Positions 46,577 to 58,627 of a stretch of 64,000 nt of DNA are shown here, in pieces. Origin of the DNA: Chitinimonas koreensis (GTDB lineage: Bacteria; Pseudomonadota; Gammaproteobacteria; Burkholderiales; Chitinimonadaceae); NCBI RefSeq assembly GCF_014353015.1, contig NZ_CP060704.1:3931001-3995000 (forward strand), read 5' to 3'. Position numbers and translations under genes: made by a program. Positions within the stretch are counted from its first letter, which is position 1; the number at the start of each line of letters is the position of its first letter. The notes below the pieces were generated by a model. The model was not told the origin of the DNA and did no database searches. It saw nothing but the letters and a program-made list of their open reading frames with translations.

Positions 46577-48577
46577 GTGAAGCTGCTGATCGTCGAGTCG
46601 CCTCACAAGGCGAAGAGTATCGGAGCCATGCTGGGCGGCGAATGGAAAGTCGTCGCCAGCATAGGCCATTTCTGCGACCTGCCGGATCGCGAGCTCGGCT
46701 TCGCACCGCCCGAGTACCGCCCCACCTATGTGCTCGATCCCGAAAAGAAGGGGCGCATGGCCGAGATCGCGAAACTGGCAAAGCAGGCGACGGTGGTGTA
46801 CTTGGCCACCGACCCGGATCGTGAAGGCGAAGCAATCGCATGGCATCTGCAGCGCCAGCTCGGCCTCAAGCAGGCGCCGCGGGTCAAATATCAGGAGGTG
46901 AGCAAAGCGGCCGTCCAGGCTGCCATCGCGGCACCTGGCCGGGTCAACGTCCGCCTGGTAGCCGCCCAGGAGGCCCGACGCATGCTCGATCGCCTGGCGG
47001 GCTACCTGGTGTCCGGTCGCATCTCCGAGCTCGCCGGCCGCAAGGGGCTGTCGGCCGGCCGGGTGCAATCACCCACCCTTCGCTTGATTGTCGAGCGTGA
47101 GCGGGAGATCCGCGCCTTCCAGACGCGCGCCTACTGGTCCATCAGCCTCGATTCGCACAAGGGTGACCAGAAGTACACCGCGAAGCTGGTCCAATTCCAG
47201 GGACGCATACTGGAGCAGTTCGACATTCCGGACGAAGCGCGGCAGAACGAGATCCTGGCGGAACTCGCGAATGCTTCAGCCACGGTCGCAAAGGTGGAAT
47301 GCAAGCCGACGCTGCGGTATCCGGCAGCCCCTTTCACGACCTCATCCTTGCAACAGGACGGGGTCCGCAAGGCCGGGCTGACCACCGACCAGGTCATGAA
47401 GATTGCCCAGCACCTGTATGAAGGCGTGGACATCGACGGCCAACAGGTTGGCTTGATCACCTATATGCGCACCGATGCCTGCGCGCTATCCGTCGAAGCG
47501 CTGACGGAGATTCGGGCCTACATCGGCGACCACTACGCTCCAGCCTATCTGCCAGCGCAACCGCAGGTCTACAAGAGCAAGACTGCCAACGCGCAGGAAG
47601 CACACGAGGCCTGCAGGCCGACTTCGATTCTCCGCACTCCGGAGGCGGTGGCGCCGTACCTGTCGTCGGACGAACTCGCGCTCTACACCTTGATCTGGAA
47701 GCGCACGCTGGCATGCCAGATGGCGCCGGCGCGCTTCGATACGACGACCATCGACATTTCTGCCGGCGCCGGCGTGTTCCGAACGACGGGCTCCGTACCT
47801 ACTTTCCCGGGCTTCCTGACCGTGTACGACGATCAGGACGACGAGGAGACGACGAAGGTATCGAAGCTCCCGTTGCTGGCATCAGGTGAAGCCGTACCGG
47901 TCGACAAGCTGTATGGCACTCGCCACCAGACCAAACCGCCCCCGCAGTACGACGAGAGCAGCCTGGTGAAGGCGCTCGAGGAACACGGCATCGGGCGGCC
48001 GGGCACCTACGCCAGCATCATCAAAGTCATCCTGGCGCGCGAGTACGTTTCACTCGGCAAGAAGAAGAAATTCGCGCCGACCAAGCTCGGCGAACAAGTT
48101 TTCGATCTGCTCGACGGCCGGTTTGCCTTCTCCCAACTGGCGTTCACCCAGCAGATGGAACTGGACTTGGACCGGATCGCCGAAGGGCAGATTCCCCTGC
48201 AGGACGTGGTGCGACGCTTCCATGAAGCGCTGGAGCAGGAGCTCACCCAGTTGCCGAGCGGTTCTGCACGCGTCATCGCGTCGGATCATCCGTGTCCGAC
48301 CTGCGGTAAAGCGCTGAACAAGATACGCGGCAAGGGCGACGAATGGTTCTGGGGATGCTCGGCCTATCCGGCCTGCAAGGCAACGTTGCCGGACGCCGGC
48401 GGCGTACCAGGCGAACGACAGCCCCGCAGCGACAGGACTGGCCCCGCACGGCACGCCGGGGACGCATGCCCGACATGCCGTACCGGCAAGCTGGTGAAAC
48501 GCGACGGCCGCCAGGACGGCAAGGCCTTCCTCGGCTGCGACGGGTTCCCAGCCTGTCGCTTCATGCACTGGCTATGA
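46577..48577 (+). CDS. Type IA DNA topoisomerase of the element
   Basis: This 666-residue enzyme has a GTG start. It has a Toprim domain (KLLIVESPHKAKSIG at the start, ATDPDREGEAIAWHL near residue 76). The catalytic Tyr is in GLITYMRTD near residue 296. Two C-terminal zinc fingers follow (CPTCGKAL...GCSAYPACKA and CPTCRTGKL...GCDGFPACRF). Related enzymes are fixed parts of PFGI-1-class cores, next to ssb. It would resolve supercoils or intermediates of the excised circle. It looks more TopA-like than TopB-like. Confidence 0.93.
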   Translation: MKLLIVESPHKAKSIGAMLGGEWKVVASIGHFCDLPDRELGFAPPEYRPTYVLDPEKKGRMAEIAKLAKQATVVYLATDPDREGEAIAWHLQRQLGLKQAPRVKYQEVSKAAVQAAIAAPGRVNVRLVAAQEARRMLDRLAGYLVSGRISELAGRKGLSAGRVQSPTLRLIVEREREIRAFQTRAYWSISLDSHKGDQKYTAKLVQFQGRILEQFDIPDEARQNEILAELANASATVAKVECKPTLRYPAAPFTTSSLQQDGVRKAGLTTDQVMKIAQHLYEGVDIDGQQVGLITYMRTDACALSVEALTEIRAYIGDHYAPAYLPAQPQVYKSKTANAQEAHEACRPTSILRTPEAVAPYLSSDELALYTLIWKRTLACQMAPARFDTTTIDISAGAGVFRTTGSVPTFPGFLTVYDDQDDEETTKVSKLPLLASGEAVPVDKLYGTRHQTKPPPQYDESSLVKALEEHGIGRPGTYASIIKVILAREYVSLGKKKKFAPTKLGEQVFDLLDGRFAFSQLAFTQQMELDLDRIAEGQIPLQDVVRRFHEALEQELTQLPSGSARVIASDHPCPTCGKALNKIRGKGDEWFWGCSAYPACKATLPDAGGVPGERQPRSDRTGPARHAGDACPTCRTGKLVKRDGRQDGKAFLGCDGFPACRFMHWL

Positions 48578-48588
48578 GGTGAGGCGCC

Positions 48589-49323
48589 ATGGTCCCCCTG
48601 CTCTATCCCGTCTACCAGCCGATTGTCGATCTCCGCACCGGCGAGCCGCTGCACTACGAGGCACTGGCCCGGGTCGCACTGGACACCTCCGGCGTGGCGC
48701 ACGGCCCGCTGATCGAGCTGGCCGAACGCTTCCGCTTCATCCCCGCGCTCGATCTCTCGATTGCGTCCCAGGTCCTGGAAACGGCGCGCATACACGCCGC
48801 CCATGTCGCGATCAATCTGTCGCCCGTCACGATCGAGACAGCGACCCAGCAGCTGCTCGAGCAGCTCGACGTCGAAGCGACCCTCGCCTGCAGGTTGACG
48901 ATCGAAATCACTGAGCAGCAACCGATACAAGATTTGGGGCTGCTGCTCGATTTCCTCGAGATCGTGCGTGGTCGCCACATCTCGGTGGCGCTCGACGACT
49001 TCGGGCGCGGCTGCTTCACCGAGCCGCTCGTGCGCCGGATCCAGCCCGACTTCCTGAAAATCGATGGCTCGCTGCTCGAGCGGTCAGTACGTGGCCACGG
49101 CAGCGAAGAGCTTCGGCGCGCGGTCGACTTGGTCGCCGGATTCGGTGGGCGCTTGATCGCCGAGTTCGTCGATTCCCCACGGAAAGCAATCCACCTCGGC
49201 ACCATGGGCATCCACTATGCCCAGGGCAGCTTGTTCGGCATGCCGTCCGCGGCACTACCCGATGACCAGCCGCCACCCGTCATGCGGGTATGTGTCACCG
49301 CCCTGCAAGAGGACGCCTCGTGA
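48589..49323 (+). CDS. EAL-domain c-di-GMP phosphodiesterase-like protein
   Basis: This 244-residue protein is a bare EAL domain: YEALAR near residue 20, INLSPVTIE, IEITEQQ, VALDDFGRG and FLKIDGSLL, then QGSLFGMP at the end. The metal and substrate residues (E of EAL, N of NLS, E of EITE, DD, K) are all visible, so it may be active. It has no sensor domain. It lies 11 bases after the topoisomerase gene and overlaps the next gene by four bases. Confidence 0.9.
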   Translation: MVPLLYPVYQPIVDLRTGEPLHYEALARVALDTSGVAHGPLIELAERFRFIPALDLSIASQVLETARIHAAHVAINLSPVTIETATQQLLEQLDVEATLACRLTIEITEQQPIQDLGLLLDFLEIVRGRHISVALDDFGRGCFTEPLVRRIQPDFLKIDGSLLERSVRGHGSEELRRAVDLVAGFGGRLIAEFVDSPRKAIHLGTMGIHYAQGSLFGMPSAALPDDQPPPVMRVCVTALQEDAS

Positions 49324-49919
49324 GCCTCATCTCGACGGGTGGCCGCATTCCCCAGGACATCTTCGGCATCGCAGTACTGTGCGCGCGGATCCAGCTCTAC
49401 CAACGCCTCGGCTACGAGATGGACGCTGCCGGCCTGCTCGAGCTCGCAGAGCAGGCAGTCTGGTTACTTGCTCTGCGCGACAAGGCAGGCAAGCGGTGCG
49501 ATCCACCGACATTGCTGGAGCTGTATGGCCCGAGCTTGCCGCTGCTCTATCGCCATGTTCGGGAACGTACGAATGCTGACCAAAGCCAAGTGGAGCTGCA
49601 TCCAACCACAGAGGCCGAACTGAAGGCTCAGCTCGCGGCCTTCGGGCAAGAGGCCTACGACGCCAGTGGCCAGTACTACGAGCTCTATTCCCAGCGATAC
49701 AGTGAATTGGCCACGAACTGGCTTCCGACGCTGGACAGCACGTGTCGCACTTTCGTGGAGCAGCTACTGAAAGGCGACGCCGACTACTGCGCCGATGCCG
49801 GCGTTCGGTGGAGATACGACGCGGACGACGGAAGCGTCGCAATCGGCGATCACGGCGCGGACTTCGACGACGAATTCGAGGAAGGCGGGTTTCAAACACG
49901 ACCGGGCGCACAGCAGTAG
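49320..49919 (+). CDS. Hypothetical protein
   Basis: This 199-residue protein has a GTG start overlapping the EAL stop (GTGA). It is helical in the first half (DIFGIAVLCARIQLYQRLGYEMDAAGLLELAEQA) and very acidic near the end (DDGSVAIGDHGADFDDEFEEGG). No family is recognised. Confidence 0.6.
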   Translation: MSLISTGGRIPQDIFGIAVLCARIQLYQRLGYEMDAAGLLELAEQAVWLLALRDKAGKRCDPPTLLELYGPSLPLLYRHVRERTNADQSQVELHPTTEAELKAQLAAFGQEAYDASGQYYELYSQRYSELATNWLPTLDSTCRTFVEQLLKGDADYCADAGVRWRYDADDGSVAIGDHGADFDDEFEEGGFQTRPGAQQ

Positions 49920-49946
49920 TGCCAGGCAATCATTTTGGAGGCATAG

Positions 49947-50417
49947 ATGGACAATCAATTCTTGCGCGTGCGGCTCGACAATGTCGACGTGGGGCAGATT
50001 GCGGAGTCGCGGTACTTAACCATCCGGACCGAGGTATACCGCAACGCGGCCACTTACTACGTTCAGTTCCTCAACATACTCAAAGCAATGAACTGGGTGC
50101 TCATCCAATTCATAGTGACCGCACCGTTGTTGTGGTTCTGGGCCTGCTTCGGGCTCTCGCAGGTCGTTCCCCCTACCGAGTGGCGCGGCGTAGTGTTGGA
50201 CCTGCTGGCGCCCGGCTGGCTGCAGGCAATGGTGCTCGGCGCATTGACGATCGTACTGGTCGAATGCGCCTTCCGCGGACGTGTTCCGTGCTACGTGAAT
50301 CAATTTGACGTCGAGATCATCCGGCGAGTCCTGGCTCACCTCGACTGCCCACATGACGTACAGAAGGTCGAACGGTGGTCCGTCGCACCTGAAATCGAAC
50401 GCCCGTCCAGGCCATGA
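49947..50417 (+). CDS. Two-helix membrane protein
   Basis: This 156-residue protein has helices at NWVLIQFIVTAPLLWFWACFGL and GWLQAMVLGALTIVLVECAF, with N- and C-terminal soluble parts on the same side. A TTTTGGAGG ribosome site precedes it. Its stop overlaps the SNF2 helicase start (ATGA). Confidence 0.6.
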   Translation: MDNQFLRVRLDNVDVGQIAESRYLTIRTEVYRNAATYYVQFLNILKAMNWVLIQFIVTAPLLWFWACFGLSQVVPPTEWRGVVLDLLAPGWLQAMVLGALTIVLVECAFRGRVPCYVNQFDVEIIRRVLAHLDCPHDVQKVERWSVAPEIERPSRP

Positions 50418-52378
50418 CCCAGGTGCCGCCACTCCTGCGTCACGCTGTGTACGACGGGTGGGATTTCGGCTTCCGCCTCTCCTATCTCGAAGGTTCAAGC
50501 TACGCGCCCGTGATGCGCCGGCCCGATATACGCGGTTGGTATATCTCTGCGCAGGGGCATCCCTGTCGAGGTTACTGGCGAGTTCCCCACCAGGTCGTTG
50601 ACGAGCGCCTCGACGTACTATTTAGCGCGCTGGAGGCGATCGCCGGCGAACGCTGTCAGCTTGACCTCGCCACGGCACGGCAAATGATCGGCGCCGCCCG
50701 CAGCCAGCCAGACCCGAGACTGTTCAGCAAGGACCTACAGATCCGGCTCTACCCGATGGGCGTCGAAGCGGTCGCCATAGCAGGGTCCTACCATCCTGGC
50801 GTGGTGGCCTTGGCCAAGAGCATGGGCGGTCGCTTCCTGCCACTCATTCCGGCTTGGCATCTTCCTCGCGCCACCCCTGCCGCGGTACGTCACAACCTCT
50901 GCCAAGCGCTACGCCTCGAGGAGCACCAGGTCGAGATCTTCGCCGGCGAGTACAGCGTGGTCGACGGCGCATTCGTCGGCATCCGCGGCAACGACATCAG
51001 ACTGCAGGTCGCCGGCCCGCCTCCAGAAGGCGGCACTGGCGCGCCGCGGGCCGGCGATGACGGCGAGAACCAGATCTACCTAGCGATCACCTCGGCACAG
51101 ACTGCGACGACCGTAGACGTCGATACGCTCAAGCAGCGGCTCGGGCGGTATGACCTGCTCGAGTATCAGCGCGAAGGCGTGTTGCACCTGGTGCGGCAGA
51201 ACAGCTCCCTGCTGGCCGACGACATGGGTCTCGGCAAGAGCCGCCAGGCCGCCGTCGCGGCCGACATGGTCGCCGCCGAGGGGGAACAGATCCTGGTCGC
51301 CTGCCCGGCCAGCCTGATCCTCAACTGGGAGCGGGAAATACACACGATCGCGCCGGCCGCGACTATCGCGCGCCAGTGCTACCACCGCAATGCACGCTGG
51401 ATCGTTACCAACTACGAACGACTGGACCAGCTGGTCAAGCATGCAGGCAACTGCACGGTGATGATCACGGATGAGGCCCACGAGTTGAAGGAGCCGCACA
51501 CCCAGCGGACACGCGTAGCGTTCGACGTGGCCGCGCAGATCCCGCACCGCTACCTGCTGTCCGGGACGCCGATCCTCAATCGCGAATGCGAGATCCATAC
51601 GCTGCTGCGCCTGTCGGGGCACACCATCGGAAATATGCCGCTCGGGGAATTCGAAAAGCAGTTCGCCGGCGACGCCGCGTTCCGGGTCGCGCTGAACCAG
51701 CGTCTAAGCGAATGGATGCTCCGGCGCAGCAAGGACATGGTGTTGAAGCACCTCAAAGGCAAGCGCCGCCAGGTGCAGGTGATGCAGGGCGACGACGCGT
51801 TCCGCGACGGCTACAACGCCGCGCTGCGGGATCCTGCCACCTCTGGCCTCGAGAAGATCAGCCGGCTACGCAGCGTGCTGGAGGAGGCGAAGATCGACAC
51901 CATCGTCGAGCTGGTCGGCGCGCTGCAGGGCGACGACAAGGTGATCATCTTCACCGAATTCCGAAAGACGATCGCCTTGCTCAAGTCGCGCCTGGACGCT
52001 CTCGGATGGAAATCGGTGACGCTGACGGGTAGCGACCTCACCACCAAGCGCCAAAAGGCGGTCGATACCTTCCAACAAGATCCCGAAACCCGGGTATTCA
52101 TTGGGACAACCCGCGCAGCCGGCGTAGGCATCACGCTAACCGCCGCCAACTACGTCATGTTCGCCTCCCTGCCCTGGACGCCGGCATTACTGGAACAAGC
52201 GGAAGACCGTGCCTATCGCCTGGGACAGCAGCGCCTGGTCATCGTGAAAATCCCGCTTGTGGAGGACAGCATCGACGGCATGCTGTGGGAATTGCTCAAG
52301 CATAAAAAGCAGGTGGCCACGGAAATCATTTCTCCGGCCGATGTCGCCAAAGAATTGGCTGCAATGGACCTCTTCTAA
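50414..52378 (+). CDS. SNF2-family (SMARCAL1-like) DNA helicase/translocase
   Basis: This 654-residue protein has an N-terminal region of about 230 residues, a HARP-like placement, before the motor. SF2 motifs: LLADDMGLGKSRQA (I, near residue 271), VACPASLILNW (Ia), ITDEAHELK (II), LLSGTPI (III), then VIIFTEF (IV), RVFIGTTRAAGVGITLTAAN (V) and EQAEDRAYRLGQ (VI). Such enzymes remodel stalled forks or anneal strands. The gene is intact. Confidence 0.92.
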   Translation: MTQVPPLLRHAVYDGWDFGFRLSYLEGSSYAPVMRRPDIRGWYISAQGHPCRGYWRVPHQVVDERLDVLFSALEAIAGERCQLDLATARQMIGAARSQPDPRLFSKDLQIRLYPMGVEAVAIAGSYHPGVVALAKSMGGRFLPLIPAWHLPRATPAAVRHNLCQALRLEEHQVEIFAGEYSVVDGAFVGIRGNDIRLQVAGPPPEGGTGAPRAGDDGENQIYLAITSAQTATTVDVDTLKQRLGRYDLLEYQREGVLHLVRQNSSLLADDMGLGKSRQAAVAADMVAAEGEQILVACPASLILNWEREIHTIAPAATIARQCYHRNARWIVTNYERLDQLVKHAGNCTVMITDEAHELKEPHTQRTRVAFDVAAQIPHRYLLSGTPILNRECEIHTLLRLSGHTIGNMPLGEFEKQFAGDAAFRVALNQRLSEWMLRRSKDMVLKHLKGKRRQVQVMQGDDAFRDGYNAALRDPATSGLEKISRLRSVLEEAKIDTIVELVGALQGDDKVIIFTEFRKTIALLKSRLDALGWKSVTLTGSDLTTKRQKAVDTFQQDPETRVFIGTTRAAGVGITLTAANYVMFASLPWTPALLEQAEDRAYRLGQQRLVIVKIPLVEDSIDGMLWELLKHKKQVATEIISPADVAKELAAMDLF

Positions 52379-52639
52379 TTCCGATGGGAACGATGACAAC
52401 GGTGCAAACTCACGCTTGCATTTCCATCCTGAGCAAGAGTACGCTCAAGATTGCCTCCCCCGCTGCGTCTTCTTATGGAGCGGAGGCGTTCTCCTCGCGC
52501 AGTCTGGACGCGTCCGGCAATTGCTCAAGCGCATGGTGGTTTCGACCATGCAGCGTCTCCACTCCAGGCCATCAGGGGAGCGGATTTCATCGCGATAGCG
52601 GTCGCGTCCGCCCTTCATGAACTCGCATTGGAGAATGCA

Positions 52640-52897
52640 ATGAAGCCCCTCACGCTTGATCGTTTAAAAAGCCTGGTCAGAACAGGCTCGGTCCAATCGG
52701 CCAGAGCGGTTCCTGTGCCGATGGATGAGGGCTGGTTGCTACAGGTTGAGCATACCGACCATCTGTATGGCCAGATATTATGCAAAGGTGACGGTGAGGA
52801 AAGAGCATTCTTGTCGGCTGACAGCTTGCTCAAAACCGCCCAATCGGCCGGATTCACGATGCCCGTCGCGTTTCATTTGCAACCGCATAAGAAATGA
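52640..52897 (+). CDS. Small plasmid-type hypothetical protein
   Basis: This 85-residue protein begins MKPLTLDRLKSLVRTGSVQSARAVPVPM and continues with a strand (GWLLQVEH). The end resembles the small KfrB/ParC-like plasmid proteins with a SADSLLKTAQSAGF helix. A TTGGAG ribosome site lies upstream. In the 260 bases before it I see no gene. Confidence 0.5.
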   Translation: MKPLTLDRLKSLVRTGSVQSARAVPVPMDEGWLLQVEHTDHLYGQILCKGDGEERAFLSADSLLKTAQSAGFTMPVAFHLQPHKK

Positions 52898-52898
52898 G

Positions 52899-53513
52899 AT
52901 GGCCATGATCGTCATATTTTATTCAATCGATATTTGGACCATCATGCTATGGTCCATAATCATTGGCGTGATTATTGGTCTTTTGATGCGAACCAACGCC
53001 CAAAATAGGATGGCAGAATCCTACGTACGGGCGAACGAATTTCTCGATGCACCTGTATATGTAGACTACAACTACTTTCTCCAGGAGAGCGCCACAGCCC
53101 AGAAGGAGGCGGATTCGGCCATTCTCACTAGCGTAGTGATGACAGTGCTATTTGCGCTGATTCTGCACTGGTTCGCCGGCGTCGTGGTTCGGCACCCCGC
53201 GAATAGCCGCCCGCTTATAGATTCGATGCAGCCGTCAGTCAGCTATGCTGCCAACTATTGGTTGGCGACACATAAGACCTGCCCTGCAACATTCTATCGC
53301 CGCGATGGGCAGGCGCAGTTGGCGACAACGGTTGCCAGTGGAATGGCCATCGCAAGCCAAAAGTCTGGCATGGCTCGAATTTATAGTGAATACGATCGCG
53401 TACTCGGACTTCAGAAACCATATTACGACATCGACGTGTCGTTCGCCATCGCACAAGAGCAGCTGAATACTGCATTGAAGAAGTGCGGATTAAATCAATC
53501 ACAAGCCGGTTAA
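52899..53513 (+). CDS. Membrane protein
   Basis: This 204-residue protein has helices at IVIFYSIDIWTIMLWSIIIGVIIGLLM and SAILTSVVMTVLFALILHWFAGVV. A C-terminal domain with two Cys (KTCPATFYRR and LKKCGLNQ) may face the periplasm. Its start is two bases past the previous stop. Base composition is more AT-rich than the core. Confidence 0.6.
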   Translation: MAMIVIFYSIDIWTIMLWSIIIGVIIGLLMRTNAQNRMAESYVRANEFLDAPVYVDYNYFLQESATAQKEADSAILTSVVMTVLFALILHWFAGVVVRHPANSRPLIDSMQPSVSYAANYWLATHKTCPATFYRRDGQAQLATTVASGMAIASQKSGMARIYSEYDRVLGLQKPYYDIDVSFAIAQEQLNTALKKCGLNQSQAG

Positions 53514-53579
53514 ATTCGCGCACTAGGACGCAGCATGTGCACTGATCCAAGCAGCCTCGAACCAGAAGACTGCCGCACA

Positions 53580-53849
53580 TCAGCGCTGAACCAATTGGCC
53601 AAGTCGCATGCCGCGCTTTCTTTGCAGCCAATTAAACGCATATGCATCGCCTTGGACGACCTCAATGCAATCGAATACCTCTATAGTCTTATGCCGATCC
53701 ACTTCCATCTCCACAGAACAATGCTGCGGTCGGCCCTCGTCATCAAGTATTTCATAAGCCGCCTCCATATTACCGGGCGGCATGCCCGCTATCACGCGAA
53801 CGGTGTAAACCAACCTTTTTCCATCCGCAGTTTCGATATGAAGCTTCAT
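53580..53849 (-). CDS. Small hypothetical protein
   Basis: This 89-residue protein begins MKLHIETADGKRLVYTVRVIAGMPPGNM, a strand-rich fold, with VDRHKTIEVFDCIEVVQGD later. It is convergent with the membrane gene. A GAGGTGT ribosome site precedes the ATG at 53849. No family is recognised. Confidence 0.5.
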   Translation of the reverse strand: MKLHIETADGKRLVYTVRVIAGMPPGNMEAAYEILDDEGRPQHCSVEMEVDRHKTIEVFDCIEVVQGDAYAFNWLQRKRGMRLGQLVQR

Positions 53850-53903
53850 GACACCTCCAGAATTGACGTTAAGCATACAGTCTTGAGAATTGCTCGGACA
53901 TAC

Positions 53904-54529
53904 TCAACCCAACATCCCCCATGAAGTCCTTTCATTGACCTGGTGAACCGGCCAGCGAAGAACTGGGCGCATAGACACTTGGGACGAGGCTATATAGTTT
54001 CCAGACCCACCCCATTTCCGCGCCAACGGCAGCTCATTTGCAGCAATCAATGTACAAGTGGCGAAAATATCCCCTGCATAATCCATGGATTTATATACAG
54101 CCTCCGCCAACGTTATAAAGTGCCCAAATGCCTCTCCGTGGAAATCATAAAGTGCACCTCCCTCACCCCCCCTTGCATCTTTTGGGAAATCCCAAAGGCT
54201 GGTTATTAGATGTCCGTCACAATGCAGTTCAGATACCCAGCCGGCTTCGTCATTGGGCTTTGATGAGGCAAACCCATCAAATACCTCCACAACCTCATAT
54301 CTGGTCGCAAACCCACGCCAATAGGTTTCGCGGGGATTTCCGCCCCCCTGTCAAACGCAGTCTTCGCAATAGTGAGCGAAGCATTAGGGAAAGTCTTCTC
54401 AATTGGTGCGCCCTGCCAAATTAAGACAGGTCTACCCAGTAATTTGTAGTCTTCAAGTAAGCTTGCTCTCTTCCTTGCAAACTCGCGCTCAACTGCTTCT
54501 ATGAATTGATACTGTTCGGCGATCTGCAT
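53904..54529 (-). pseudogene. Hypothetical protein, one base missing
   Basis: Two overlapping frames join into one protein if one base is added to the C run at 54343-54348. The start is the ATG at 54529 with a strong AGGAGGAG site (MQIAEQYQFIEAVEREFARKR). The join reads FDRGGGNPRETYWRGFATRYE, and the stop is at 53904, for 208 residues. Later parts include GWVSELHCDGHLITSLW. It might be an Rhs- or toxin-immunity type protein, but nothing proves that. Confidence 0.55.
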
Positions 54530-54629
54530 CACTCCTCCTACCATCTGGATAGTCTGTCTGGGCGTCAAGTCTATCAAGGTCGAAGTTGTCCTCCACCCCT
54601 CCACGATCAGCGGCGGCACTGCTGCTATG

Positions 54630-57704
<3,075 letters not shown>

Positions 57705-57715
57705 GGCGAAACAAA

Positions 57716-57733
57716 GGTGAACGATCGTTCACC
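57716..57733. promoter_or_regulatory. LexA-like palindrome upstream of dnaE2
   Basis: GGTGAACGATCGTTCACC is a perfect 18-bp palindrome directly before the gene. Its GAAC-N4-GTTC core equals the LexA box of Gram-positive bacteria, unlike the usual CTGT-N8-ACAG box of beta/gammaproteobacteria. SOS control by a different LexA-type repressor is a reasonable guess. Confidence 0.65.
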
Positions 57734-57855
57734 ATGATGCGCGCCATCATCTCGATTCACAAGACCGCGGTCGGCCATGTGTCTTCATCGCCGCGCCAAT
57801 GACCGCTGCCGTAGCGTGATACGCTCATGTACGTTTAAAGGCCCGAGAGAAGAAA

Positions 57856-58047
57856 ATGAGCGAAAGTCATGTGAAATATGAATTTCTTGGAGAGGATTTA
57901 ATCTTTTCAATAGAAGGCGATCCGACAAAGAGAACGATTAGCTTCAAAGATGTAGCTCAGCGGCAGCTTCTAACACCTGATGTTCTAGAAGTTATATGGG
58001 CGGTCGAGCGCTCGTGGCGTGGAAAACCCACTCGAGGCCGGACTTAA
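57856..58047 (+). CDS. Small hypothetical protein
   Basis: This 63-residue protein begins MSESHVKYEFLGEDLIFSIEGDPTKRTISF. A GAGAGAAGAAA ribosome site precedes it. It is more AT-rich than the neighbours, so it was probably acquired separately. No family is recognised. Confidence 0.5.
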   Translation: MSESHVKYEFLGEDLIFSIEGDPTKRTISFKDVAQRQLLTPDVLEVIWAVERSWRGKPTRGRT

Positions 58048-58086
58048 TCGATACTGAGCACAAATCCGTTGAAATTGGAGAAAATC

Positions 58087-58341
58087 ATGACTACGCGCAA
58101 TGAGCCAGTAGAAGGACAGATGATCCTGAAGAACTATTATTATGAATCTGGCAGCTCGCATCTTGAAAAGTCGCACAGGATTTCACTTGTACCTTATGGT
58201 GCCGAGGAGGTGCGATTGACCGAGCAAACTGACTCGTCCAATGCTTATAGGCCACACGAGGATAAGGAATCCGTCGAGAGCTGGATAATTAGCGTGGAGG
58301 CACTAACGGACCTGATCAAATCCCATGGCAAAAAGTTATAG
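58087..58341 (+). CDS. Small hypothetical protein
   Basis: This 84-residue protein begins MTTRNEPVEGQMILKNYYYESGSS and has an acidic, strand-rich middle and a basic end (SHGKKL). A TTGGAGAAA ribosome site lies upstream. It is AT-rich like the gene before it, which suggests the two form one unit. Confidence 0.5.
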   Translation: MTTRNEPVEGQMILKNYYYESGSSHLEKSHRISLVPYGAEEVRLTEQTDSSNAYRPHEDKESVESWIISVEALTDLIKSHGKKL

Positions 58342-58535
58342 CAGTGCATATCTGACAAGGACAATCCAGCGCGGACGGTGGCCACCGCCGAACGAATGCT
58401 TGCCATACCGATGACTGCTGGCTAAATTTGCGTTGTTGTCTGGCGAAAGCCCGCCCGCTCCCCGTCAAGGAGCGCCTGCCGCGTAAGCGGTGCAAAAACG
58501 TCCGTCATCACCTGAAACGGACAGCTCTTCGAGCT

Positions 58536-58550
58536 GGTGAACGGTTCACC
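58536..58550. promoter_or_regulatory. GGTGAAC inverted repeat upstream of the UvrD-like gene
   Basis: GGTGAAC-G-GTTCACC uses the same half-site as the dnaE2 palindrome, with a one-base spacer instead of four. It lies 77 bases before the helicase start. Shared control of the two genes is possible but the spacing difference argues for caution. Confidence 0.5.
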
Positions 58551-58627
58551 ATCCTATCCATCCTTGTGGGGATTCACTCCCCTCAAGGGTTGTGGTCCCC
58601 GTTTTTTTCGTATGAACGGAGACCACC

